Below, piece by piece: positions 37,835-45,687 of a stretch of DNA of 64,000 bases. Position 1 is the first letter of the stretch. Each line of letters begins with the position of its first letter. Source of the stretch: Phycisphaerae bacterium (GTDB lineage Bacteria; Planctomycetota; Phycisphaerae; Phycisphaerales; UBA1924); NCBI GenBank assembly GCA_030432905.1, contig JAUILU010000003.1:248001-312000 (forward strand), in the 5' to 3' direction. The notes beneath the pieces were generated by a model. It saw only the letters and a list, made by a program, of their open reading frames with translations, had not been told where the DNA came from and ran no database searches. Position numbers and translations under genes: made by a program.

Positions 37835-40216
37835 TTACCAGTCTTCGCCGGTCGCTTTGATGGCGTTCTCGATCAGCTTGGTCGTCGTCGGCTCGATGGC
37901 GCTGGCCCATGTGTATCGGCCTGCCGCGAGCGAGACGAACGTATCGGGCTCGTCCGGCGAATCCTTGGACGCGGGTGCCAGCACGACGGCGAGGCTGTAG
38001 TCCTTGTTCTGATTCTTGAGCCACTTCTTGAGCGCATAACCCGCGTCGTCCAGATCGGTCGAAGCCAGGTCGCTCTTGATCCGCATCTGAGCCAGCAGAC
38101 TCTCGCGTTTGTCGGTCGGGACGTCGGCCTGGCCGTCGAAGCGGATGTTGTCGATGGTCTCAAATCCCGCGCTCCGAAGGGCCATGACACTCTCGTCGAG
38201 ACGTTCCTTCGTTGCGCTGTCCAGAGGCAGACTGAACATGCTGAGCACCACGGCCTTGCCGCGATCCTCGCCGCCGAGATCCGCGAACATGCTCTGGACT
38301 TTCTCCTTGGCATCTTCAAAGATTTTGTCACCGTTGACCGTGATCGACATCGTGCCGTCGTCGTTGAGCGTCATGACTCGAGTCTGTGTCTGGCCCGGAT
38401 TCGAGTTCGGCAGCAATGCCAGCGCCACAGGGATTGATGCGAGGCCCACGACGACACCAATAGCCACAGCTGCGCCGTGATTGATGCCTGAGCGTGAGTT
38501 CTTCTGCACCCGGCTCCGGTGCGAGGCCGCGCGCTTGCGCGCATTCGCCTGGCGTTCTTTGGCGCGTGCTCTGGCGCTCTTGAGCTGATCACCCGCGGAT
38601 TTGTTCGCGACGCGTTCCGGCATCGGGTGCTTGGCTGGCTGCTTCACCGAACCCGCGACGGCGGCTGCCGAGCCCGCAAGATTCTCGGCAAAGTCGGCGA
38701 CTTCCGATGCGAAGTTGGCGACCTCGTCGGTGTCGACCGAGTACTTACCCGACCACCAGTTGGCAACCATGATCTTCGGTTTGCCCGAGACTTTGCCGCC
38801 CTTTGGTGCATTCTCTGGTTTCGGCTCGTCGGTCTGGCGTGTTCTTGGCGACGGCGCGGAAGCGCGGGCCGCGGCGACCGATGCGAGGAACGCCTCGTTC
38901 TCGTCGATCGCGGGCTCGGGCGTCTCGTCATGCGAGCCGTTCATGCTCGGCAGCTGCGCCGGCTTCACCGCGAACATGTCCTCGTGCGAAAGCACAAAGT
39001 CCAGGTCCGCGAGCATCTCGTTCATCGTGGCGTACCGCTTGTCGTAGTCTGTCATGCCGCGGCGGATGATCCAGCGGATGCCCTCGGGGCAGCGACGCGT
39101 GATCTGACTCAGCCCGCCGTGCGCGGGGAACGAGTTCTCAACCATCGAGTACAACACCGCGGCCGCGGCATAGATATCAAACTTTGCGCCATCGACCTCG
39201 TTCACCTTCACGCCCTTGAGCGCCATGCGGACGAGTTCCGGGTCACGGAAGTACTCGGTGCCGTGAGTAGTAAGCGTCATCGCCGAACGCAGCGGCGTGA
39301 TCAGCCCGAGGTCCACAAGGTGCGCACCGGTTTCATCAACAACAACGTTGTCGGGCTTGACGTCCTTGTGCCAAAGACCGCCCGAGTGGTACACACTCAG
39401 CGTTGAAAGCAGATCCCGGCCGTGACCGAGAAGCTTGGTCAGCTCTTTCTTGGTCAGCCCCGCTTGGCTGCTCTCGGCGTGGGCGCGCTGGGTGATGAGC
39501 GTGAGCTGGTCGCCCGCGACGTATCGCATGACGTAGTGGAAACGCTCCTGCGTCAGATCGTGCTCGAGCACAAGCCCGAGACGCTTGGCGGCCTCGAGCG
39601 ATCGGCTCTCGCGGATGATCTGCGGCAGGCTGCTGCCTTCGTTCAGGCTGAATGCTTTGATGACCACCTGCTGCGCATCGATGCCGCGACGCTGGAAGCC
39701 CGCGAGCTTCATCTCGTCAGGCTCGGCGATGTACAAACGTGCGCCGGACCCGCCCCCCGCGAGCGAGCCGACGATGGTGTATCCGTCAAACTGGTTCTTG
39801 CGTCCCTTTGGTTTGTCACGACCCGGAGCCGCGGCGACCACCTCGGGCAACCTCTTCTCGAACCCATCGATCACAAGCCCGAGGCCGATGAGCCTGAGCG
39901 GATGACCGATTGCGACTCTGTAGAGGTTCAAGCCGGCGGACTTGAACTCGCTCGAAACCGCCCTGCCGTAGTGACCGGTCGCGGACCAACGCCCGAAGAC
40001 GATCGAAGCAACGGTCAGTAGCATGAAGACCGGGAGCACGAGGATCGAGCCCACGACCCGTAGGGCGTCGGCGATGATGTCCACGAGAGTCTTGACGATG
40101 TGCGAGATGAGCTTGCCGACGAGCTTGACGAGCGGGATTAGCAGGAACACAAAGATGATCGCCGCAGCGACCGCCATCAAGACGATCGCTATGACTGTTC
40201 CCATTGTTGCACCCAT
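37835..40216 (-). CDS. Membrane Ser/Thr protein kinase
   Basis: A 793-residue kinase. Two N-terminal hydrophobic stretches (about 6-30 and 55-75) come before the catalytic domain (about 145-410). This has a Gly-rich loop GSLAGGGSGARLYIA, Lys187 in VVIKAF, Glu203 in the C helix, the catalytic loop HKDVKPDN (283-290), DLG (302-304) in place of DFG, and GTEYFRDPE at the activation segment. All catalytic residues are present, so it is probably active. A basic Pro-rich linker, a further helix (about 579-602) and a 190-residue C-terminal domain follow. AAGGAGG lies before the ATG. It is 41 bases behind the sigma-factor gene and likely co-transcribed. Confidence 0.88.
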   Translation of the reverse strand: MGATMGTVIAIVLMAVAAAIIFVFLLIPLVKLVGKLISHIVKTLVDIIADALRVVGSILVLPVFMLLTVASIVFGRWSATGHYGRAVSSEFKSAGLNLYRVAIGHPLRLIGLGLVIDGFEKRLPEVVAAAPGRDKPKGRKNQFDGYTIVGSLAGGGSGARLYIAEPDEMKLAGFQRRGIDAQQVVIKAFSLNEGSSLPQIIRESRSLEAAKRLGLVLEHDLTQERFHYVMRYVAGDQLTLITQRAHAESSQAGLTKKELTKLLGHGRDLLSTLSVYHSGGLWHKDVKPDNVVVDETGAHLVDLGLITPLRSAMTLTTHGTEYFRDPELVRMALKGVKVNEVDGAKFDIYAAAAVLYSMVENSFPAHGGLSQITRRCPEGIRWIIRRGMTDYDKRYATMNEMLADLDFVLSHEDMFAVKPAQLPSMNGSHDETPEPAIDENEAFLASVAAARASAPSPRTRQTDEPKPENAPKGGKVSGKPKIMVANWWSGKYSVDTDEVANFASEVADFAENLAGSAAAVAGSVKQPAKHPMPERVANKSAGDQLKSARARAKERQANARKRAASHRSRVQKNSRSGINHGAAVAIGVVVGLASIPVALALLPNSNPGQTQTRVMTLNDDGTMSITVNGDKIFEDAKEKVQSMFADLGGEDRGKAVVLSMFSLPLDSATKERLDESVMALRSAGFETIDNIRFDGQADVPTDKRESLLAQMRIKSDLASTDLDDAGYALKKWLKNQNKDYSLAVVLAPASKDSPDEPDTFVSLAAGRYTWASAIEPTTTKLIENAIKATGEDW

Positions 40217-40257
40217 CTCACCCTCCTTCGCGTGGGCTTATCCGCATCGTTCCAGGT

Positions 40258-41019
40258 CTAAAGGCCTTCGAGTCTGGCCGCCTCTTCGTCCTGCCTGCGG
40301 AGTTCCTGCTGCTTGTGACAGATCTCTGAAATGGCCTCATCAAAGAGGCCGTCGTCTGCCTTGCTGGGATTCAGCTCCACGCCGTTTCGTTCTGCCTCTT
40401 CGAGTTCTTCGTCGGTGAAGCTGAACTTCCCGATGACCTCGCGCATTTCGAGCCTGAGCAGGTCTCTGACCTTGGCGAGTCTCCTCGAGATCGTCGGCTC
40501 GCTCACGCCGACCTGAGCCGCCACTTCTTTGCCGGGCATGCCGTCGAGAACGCGCATCTGGAAGATCGAGAAATCGACGAAGTCCGCCTTCTTCTCGACG
40601 TTCCGCAGGGCGGCTTCGACTTTCGCGCGGAAGACCGCCGCCTCGTATTCCTCGTCCACGCCGAGATCCGAAGACGCGGTCATCCACGCTTCTTCGAACG
40701 ACGCACCCCGGTTGCCCGACCCTCGTTTCAGGGCCATGCGCTTGTCCATCTCGTCGCCGAGCACGTGCTTTGCGATGGCAAGAAGCCACGTGCTGAATCG
40801 CGCGCCGCGCGACGGGTCGTAGCGATCGATCGAGCCCGATAATGCGGTGAGTGTTTCCTGCGAGAGGTCCCGCACGGTCTCGGCGCCGATCCGCCCCTTG
40901 CCCCATTTCGAGAGCTGCGCCCTCAGAATCGGGCCGAAGGTTTCCCAGAGCTCGTACCACGCCGCCTCGTCGTTTCCTCGGAGACGGGCGATAAACCCGG
41001 TGGTCACGTTGGTAAGCAT
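40258..41019 (-). CDS. ECF-like sigma-70 family RNA polymerase sigma factor
   Basis: A 253-residue sigma factor. Region 2 runs about 50-95 (RDLSQETLTALSGSIDRYDP, RFSTWLLAIAKHVLGDEMDK) and region 4 about 150-190, with a helix-turn-helix GKEVAAQVGVSEPTISRRLA. There is no region 1 or 3. A C-terminal extension of about 60 residues (FTDEELEEAERNGVELNPSK onward) is unusual for ECF factors and could be a regulatory tail. It is followed by the membrane Ser/Thr kinase gene, a pairing known from planctomycete ECF groups. No anti-sigma gene is adjacent. The ATG at 41019 lacks a strong Shine-Dalgarno site. Confidence 0.85.
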   Translation of the reverse strand: MLTNVTTGFIARLRGNDEAAWYELWETFGPILRAQLSKWGKGRIGAETVRDLSQETLTALSGSIDRYDPSRGARFSTWLLAIAKHVLGDEMDKRMALKRGSGNRGASFEEAWMTASSDLGVDEEYEAAVFRAKVEAALRNVEKKADFVDFSIFQMRVLDGMPGKEVAAQVGVSEPTISRRLAKVRDLLRLEMREVIGKFSFTDEELEEAERNGVELNPSKADDGLFDEAISEICHKQQELRRQDEEAARLEGL

Positions 41020-41333
41020 GTTCTGTTTTCCCGCTGCTTTCTGGGGTGATCCCCGCGGGCCGACTGCTGTCTCGAAGCCGCCCGATCTCCCCTGTACGCC
41101 CTTATTCCGGGTTTCAGGGGCGTTCTTTCACTCCCAAGAGGCTCTTTGGGCACTTGTCAATTGTACCTGAGACCGCCCAGCGGGTGGCCCGGGTTGGGCA
41201 ATTCTCGAAATCTCTCGATTCGGCATGAAATCGCCTGAACCTCGCCCCCAACAAGATCGGCGAACCAGAGATTGACGGGTCGGCGAGGAATGCCAGGACC
41301 CGAAGCCACACGTGAAAGTAAGGAGCCAACGTC
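41020..41333. other. Divergent intergenic region between sigma factor and coiled-coil genes
   Basis: This 314-base gap has no credible gene. It holds a bulged stem-loop (GCCCA 41175-41179 with TGGGC 41195-41199, inner CGGG/CCCG). A perfect TTGACA on the minus strand (41155-41160) lacks a matching -10. Both promoters should lie here; the plus-strand gene also has a clear ribosome site just before 41334. Confidence 0.5.
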
Positions 41334-42275
41334 ATGGCCAAGATCATTTGCAACGTCGTCCGCCTCGGTGTCATCGGTGCACTGGGCACAGGTGCAGCGT
41401 TCATCGTTGCCGAGGCCGTGAGCCCGGGCAGCGCCCGCGCTATCGCCCACCAAGCGGGCACCAACATCTCGTCCGTGATCACCGACAACGTCGATGACCC
41501 GGTCGCGATTCGTGCGCAGCTCCGCTCGCTCGAAGAGCAGTACCCCAAGAAAATCGCCACCGTGCGTTCAGACCTGACCGAGCTGCAGACACAGATCGCT
41601 CAGTTTGAGCACGAGCGTGCGGTCGCCGCCCGCGTTGTCGCGCTCGCCGACAACGACCTTGCCGATCTGCAGGGCCTCCTCTCCCAGGCAGAAGAAGCCA
41701 AGGGCAACAGCTACCGCGTTGTTCGAGTCTGGCACAACAACGCCCGCATGGAAGTGGGCGAGGCGTATGCCAAGGCCGAGAAGATCCGCAGGCTGCGTGA
41801 CTCCTACGCGACACGCACCAACGAGATCGACCGCGACCTCGGCTTCCTCAGCCAGCAGGAACAGCACCTCGGCGAATTGCTGACCACGCTCGAGACCGAG
41901 CGGGCCGAGTTCCAGAGCCAGCTCTGGCAGCTCGACCAGCAGATCGACGCGGTCAGCCGCAACGAGCGTCTGCTGACCATGCTTGAGAAGCGTCAGAAGA
42001 CGATCGACTCGATCAGCCCGTTCGAGGCCGACAGCCTCGATCAGGTGACGAGCCGAATCTCCCAGATCCGCGCCGAGCAGGAATCGCGGATGCAGGCTCT
42101 GACCACGCGTAGCCACGACCAGAACTACCTCGACACCGCCCGTGTCCAGGTGGACGCCGAGGCCCGCGGCACCCAGACCTACGAGATCGGTAACGACCAG
42201 TACGAGGACCTCGGACTGATCACCGACGAGATCGAGATCGGCGTGAACCACGGCCAGAACCACCAGACCAACTGA
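41334..42275 (+). CDS. Coiled-coil envelope protein, unknown
   Basis: A 313-residue protein. A short hydrophobic N-terminal segment (CNVVRLGVIGALGTGAAFIV, residues 6-25) acts as signal or anchor. Nearly all the rest is long coiled coil (LRSLEEQYPKKIATVRSDLT, FLSQQEQHLGELLTTLETER, QLDQQIDAVSRNERLLTMLE). It ends in a short acidic, Asn/His-containing tail. PspA/IM30-like or periplasmic-spacer roles are possible, but I cannot assign a family. Strong AAGGAG upstream and a strong terminator downstream make it a well-expressed single-gene unit. It diverges from the sigma/kinase operon, which might regulate it (inference from position only). Confidence 0.75.
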   Translation: MAKIICNVVRLGVIGALGTGAAFIVAEAVSPGSARAIAHQAGTNISSVITDNVDDPVAIRAQLRSLEEQYPKKIATVRSDLTELQTQIAQFEHERAVAARVVALADNDLADLQGLLSQAEEAKGNSYRVVRVWHNNARMEVGEAYAKAEKIRRLRDSYATRTNEIDRDLGFLSQQEQHLGELLTTLETERAEFQSQLWQLDQQIDAVSRNERLLTMLEKRQKTIDSISPFEADSLDQVTSRISQIRAEQESRMQALTTRSHDQNYLDTARVQVDAEARGTQTYEIGNDQYEDLGLITDEIEIGVNHGQNHQTN

Positions 42276-42302
42276 GTGTTCTGACCCTAACCAAACCCCG
42301 CT

Positions 42303-42345
42303 GCCGGCGGCGTGCTCGAATCGAGTCGCCGCCGGCGTTGTTTTT
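42303..42345 (+). terminator. Rho-independent terminator after the coiled-coil gene
   Basis: A perfect ten-base stem, GCCGGCGGCG (42303-42312) with CGCCGCCGGC (42327-42336), 14-base loop that can itself pair, then GTTGTTTTT. It begins 27 bases after the stop at 42275. Confidence 0.9.
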
Positions 42346-42389
42346 ACCCAGAATCGGCCCGCAAGGGCCTCAGAACGCCGACTGTCGGA

Positions 42390-42395
42390 TATAGT
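42390..42395 (+). promoter_or_regulatory. -10 box TATAGT for the mre operon
   Basis: TATAGT lies about 78 bases before the mreB start, just beyond the preceding terminator, in an otherwise GC-rich leader. No clear -35 is visible. Confidence 0.4.
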
Positions 42396-42472
42396 CTCAG
42401 CAACTCGTGGGCCGGGGTGGTGTCGTGGGATTCGCCGAGGCTTGGCCGAGCATTCTGAAACTGTAAGGGAGC

Positions 42473-43534
42473 GTGGAGCTGCTCGAGCGATTTCTCAAAT
42501 ACTTCAGCCTCGACCTAGGCATCGACCTTGGCACCTGTAACACGCTGGTGGCTGTTCGCGGACAGGGCATCGTGCTCAACGAGCCCAGCGTGGTCGCCGT
42601 GCGCAAAGGCACCAACCAGGTCCTGAAGGGCGGCCAAGCCGTCGGCTGGTACGCCAAAGAGATGCTCGGCAAAACGCCCGGCTCGATCACCGCGATCCGA
42701 CCGCTCAAAGACGGCGTCATCAGTGACTTCGAGATCACCGAGGCGATGCTCGGCTACTTCATCAACAAAGTCCGGGGCAAGTACAACTTCGTGCGCCCAA
42801 ACGTCGTTATCAGCGTGCCATCGGGCATCACCGCGGTCGAGAAACGCGCGGTCACCGACTCAGCAGACCGCGCCGGCGCGAAGCGCACGTACCTGATCGA
42901 GGAACCGATGGCCGCCGCGATCGGCGCTGGGCTTCCGTTTGCCGAAGCGACCGCGAGCATGATCGTTGACATCGGAGGCGGTACGACCGAGGTCGCCATC
43001 ATGTCGCTCGCGGACATCGCCGTCTGCGAGTCTGTCCGCGTCGCGGGCGACGACATGGACGAGGCGATCATCAACTACCTCAAGCGCACGTACAACCTGA
43101 TGGTCGGCGAGCAGACCGCCGAGCGCATTAAGATCGAGCTCGGCTCCGCAGCCGAGGGCGAGAGTAAGAACGAAGAAGGCAGCATCGACGTGCGGGGCCG
43201 GGACATGATCTCGGGCCTGCCGCGGAAAGCGACGATCAACTCGAGCGAGATCCGCGAGGCGCTGCAGGAACCTATCAACGCGATCATCGACACGGTTGTC
43301 AGGACGCTGGAGCGCGCCGAGCCCGAGCTTGCCGCGGACCTCGTCGAGAACGGGATCACACTCGCCGGCGGCGGCGCGCTGCTCGCGGGTCTCCCGACCG
43401 TGCTGTATAAGGCCACCGGTTTGCATGTGCGTGTCGCGGAGGATCCGCTGACGTGTGTCGCGCGAGGGACCGCCATCTTCCTCGAACATCTCGAGGAATG
43501 GAAGGAAGTCTTGGAAAGCGACCACGATCTCTAG
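42473..43534 (+). CDS. mreB: Rod shape-determining actin homologue MreB
   Basis: MreB filaments guide wall synthesis along the cell side. The 353-residue product shows the actin-fold motifs: LGIDLGTCNTLVAVRGQGIV (phosphate 1), IEEPMAAAIGAG (connect), MIVDIGGGTTEVAIMSL (phosphate 2), and ITLAGGGALLAGLP (adenosine). Length is normal. The start is GTG at 42473 with AAGGGAG only two bases away, an unusually tight spacing, but no other start fits the family's N-terminus. It heads mreBCD. Confidence 0.95.
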   Translation: MELLERFLKYFSLDLGIDLGTCNTLVAVRGQGIVLNEPSVVAVRKGTNQVLKGGQAVGWYAKEMLGKTPGSITAIRPLKDGVISDFEITEAMLGYFINKVRGKYNFVRPNVVISVPSGITAVEKRAVTDSADRAGAKRTYLIEEPMAAAIGAGLPFAEATASMIVDIGGGTTEVAIMSLADIAVCESVRVAGDDMDEAIINYLKRTYNLMVGEQTAERIKIELGSAAEGESKNEEGSIDVRGRDMISGLPRKATINSSEIREALQEPINAIIDTVVRTLERAEPELAADLVENGITLAGGGALLAGLPTVLYKATGLHVRVAEDPLTCVARGTAIFLEHLEEWKEVLESDHDL

Positions 43535-43570
43535 CCGGATCGGACGCCCGCCAGCGAAGGAGACGAGCCT

Positions 43571-44425
43571 GTGGCACAACGCGGTCTCGTGACAACGAAC
43601 CGTGTGTTTGCGCTGACGCTGGTCACGCTCTGCATCACCTCGTTTTTGCCCAGAAAGATGCTGACCTGGACCCACGAGCCGGGCCAGGTGATCCAGCGGC
43701 TGACCTCGCCCCCGGCGCACGCGGTCAAGTACGTGACCGACCGCTTCGGAAATCCCGAGTACGCGACCAACCCGGACACGACCATCGGCCAGATCGACAC
43801 ACTGCGCGGCCAGAACCTCGCGCTCCAGATCGAGATTCAGCGGCTCAAGCAAGAAGTCGCACAGCTCAGCGGCGTTCGGCGCGCCGAAGACCAGTCGATC
43901 ATCAGAATCCCCGCCAACGTCATCGCCGAGAGCACCAGCGCCTCGAGCCGAGTGCTCCGCATTCGAGCGGGTACCCGCGACGGCGTCAGGCCCGGCAGTG
44001 TCGCATCCACACGAGACACGCACCTGCTCGGCCGCGTCACAAACATCACCGCGACCACGTGCGAGGTCATCCCGATCACCGATCAGAATTCGGGAACAAT
44101 CGAGGGATCGACCGTCAACCCCGACGGCACGCCCGGCATCCGGTTCGATCTCACGCCGCAGGACGACTCATCGGGCACACTCAAAGGCCCGGGCCGGTTT
44201 GAAACCGTTGGACTCACCCAGACGCCTCTACTCGCGGAGGTTGGTCAACAGGTATCGCTCACGGACGATAACTGGCCCCTGCACACGGGCCTGATCATCG
44301 GGGAGATCATCGCGGTCGAGCAATCCGAGCAGAGCCCGCAACGCCAGGTCATCACGGTGAAGCCTCACATCAACACACGCATGGTCAGCAGTGTGTTCAT
44401 CCGCGTGCCGGAGGGAACCGAGTGA
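43571..44425 (+). CDS. mreC: Rod shape-determining protein MreC
   Basis: MreC links MreB to the wall-synthesis enzymes. The 284-residue product has an N-terminal membrane helix (about 11-28), a coiled coil (IDTLRGQNLALQIEIQRLKQ), and the beta-barrel domain (IPANVIAESTSASSRVLRIR, RAGTRDGVRPGSVA) with RVTNITATTCEVIPITD. Start GTG 43571 has AAGGAG eight bases upstream. The stop overlaps mreD. Confidence 0.9.
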   Translation: MAQRGLVTTNRVFALTLVTLCITSFLPRKMLTWTHEPGQVIQRLTSPPAHAVKYVTDRFGNPEYATNPDTTIGQIDTLRGQNLALQIEIQRLKQEVAQLSGVRRAEDQSIIRIPANVIAESTSASSRVLRIRAGTRDGVRPGSVASTRDTHLLGRVTNITATTCEVIPITDQNSGTIEGSTVNPDGTPGIRFDLTPQDDSSGTLKGPGRFETVGLTQTPLLAEVGQQVSLTDDNWPLHTGLIIGEIIAVEQSEQSPQRQVITVKPHINTRMVSSVFIRVPEGTE

Positions 44426-44988
44426 GCTGGGGTGTGTACGCGATCGTGCTGTGGGTTGTGCTCGGCATCGACGTCGGGCTGCGCTCGATGCTCCGCATCG
44501 GAGACAGCGGCATCGCGCCAAGCTTCATTCTGCCCCTGATCGTGTTCGTTTCGCTCTACGCCCCGGGCCGAACCGCGATGATCGCCTCGCTCATCGCGGG
44601 GCTGGTGATCGACCTGACCACACCGATCAGCGCACCGGGCGGCACAACGTTCCTGCTGCCCGGCCCGAACGCGCTGGGCATGCTGCTGGCTTGCCAGCTG
44701 GTACTCGGAGCGCGCGGGCTTGTGTTTCTCAACAGCCCGATCACGCTCATCGTGCTCACGCCCTTGGCGGGTGCAGTATGGCAGATTGTTGTGACCGCGA
44801 TCTTCGGTGCGCGCGAGCTTTACAACCCGGCCAACTTCAGCGCGGGCTCGGCGCTCGTCGATGGGCTTGTGCTCTCCGCGTACTCGGCGATCCCAGCGCT
44901 CGTGCTCTGGTGGCCCCTGCGATGGATCGGGCCGAGGTTCGATTTCGATGCGCCGCACACAGGCCGATACGCGATGAGTCGGCGTTAA
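44422..44988 (+). CDS. mreD: Rod shape-determining protein MreD-like
   Basis: A 188-residue polytopic inner-membrane protein with about five helices (for example VYAIVLWVVLGIDVGLRSML, SFILPLIVFVSLYAPG, MIASLIAGLVIDLTTP). MreD sequences are poorly conserved; the call rests on topology and its place after mreC, whose stop it overlaps by four bases (GTGA). It converges on the HAD gene with a four-base overlap. Confidence 0.8.
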   Translation: MSWGVYAIVLWVVLGIDVGLRSMLRIGDSGIAPSFILPLIVFVSLYAPGRTAMIASLIAGLVIDLTTPISAPGGTTFLLPGPNALGMLLACQLVLGARGLVFLNSPITLIVLTPLAGAVWQIVVTAIFGARELYNPANFSAGSALVDGLVLSAYSAIPALVLWWPLRWIGPRFDFDAPHTGRYAMSRR

Positions 44989-45638
44989 AGACTCATCAGC
45001 CGATCGATCGAGAGTTCCCGCGTTGACTCGACGATCAGGTCCGCCTCTGTCAGCCGATCCCTCGGCAGCGAATGACACACCCCAACCACCGTCAGACCCG
45101 CGGCCTTGCCAGCGGCGATCCCCTTGTCCGTGTCCTCGATCGTCACGCACCGGGACGGATCAAACCCGAGCTTCTTGGCGGTCAGCACGTACCCCGCGGG
45201 GTCGGGCTTGGCGTTCTCGACATCGTCGGCGGTGACGATGTGCCGAAACTGGTCCGCGACACCGAGAACGCTGAGCACCTTTTCGATCTCGATCCGCACA
45301 GCCCCGGAGCACACCGCAATCGGCACACGCCTAGCCGCATCGCGGATCAGCTCGACCGAGCCCGCGAACGCGGGCGAGTGCCCCTCCTCGACCAGTTCCA
45401 GAAACCGGACCTGCTTCCGGTCGGCGAGCTCGCGTATCTCCTGGTCGGACAGCTCTCGCCCGCATTCCTCGGCGATGACCTTCAGTGTTGCGATGTCGTC
45501 GAGCCCGATGATCCGCTCGGTATACAGGTCGTGGGACATGCCGAGGCCGACCGATTCGACCGTTTCGCGGATCGCCCGCTCGTGAGCCGGCTCGGAATCG
45601 GCAATCACGCCGTCGAAATCGAAGATCAGTGCGTCCAT
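44985..45638 (-). CDS. HAD-superfamily phosphatase / beta-phosphoglucomutase-like
   Basis: A 217-residue cytoplasmic HAD enzyme. Motif I is DFDGVIADSE (both catalytic Asp), motif II Ser/Thr lies in AVCSGAVR, the Lys in NAKPDPAGY, and motif IV in CVTIEDTDKG. An alpha-helical cap (about 20-80) marks subclass I, as in beta-phosphoglucomutase and phosphoglycolate phosphatase; the substrate is unknown. I start at the ATG at 45638 (MDALIFDFDG) because TATGGT lies seven bases upstream, rather than the ATG at 45650, which falls inside that box. It diverges from the GlmU-like gene. Confidence 0.88.
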   Translation of the reverse strand: MDALIFDFDGVIADSEPAHERAIRETVESVGLGMSHDLYTERIIGLDDIATLKVIAEECGRELSDQEIRELADRKQVRFLELVEEGHSPAFAGSVELIRDAARRVPIAVCSGAVRIEIEKVLSVLGVADQFRHIVTADDVENAKPDPAGYVLTAKKLGFDPSRCVTIEDTDKGIAAGKAAGLTVVGVCHSLPRDRLTEADLIVESTRELSIDRLMSL

Positions 45639-45645
45639 GGCGACC

Positions 45646-45651
45646 ACCATA
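45646..45651 (-). promoter_or_regulatory. -10 box TATGGT seven bases before the HAD gene (leaderless layout)
   Basis: On the minus strand TATGGT-GGTCGCC-ATG. Confidence 0.4.
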
Positions 45652-45675
45652 GCGGCGAAACCCCGCGGCGGGTCG

Positions 45676-45681
45676 TAGACT
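45676..45681 (+). promoter_or_regulatory. -10 box TAGACT six bases before the GlmU-like gene (leaderless layout)
   Basis: TAGACT-CAGGGC-ATG; no Shine-Dalgarno site before 45688. Confidence 0.5.
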
Positions 45682-45687
45682 CAGGGC

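Noticed and set aside
41132..41160. TTGACA on the minus strand upstream of the sigma-factor gene
   Set aside because: With 17 bases spacing the -10 hexamer is TTGGGA, not a usable -10, so a promoter is not called.
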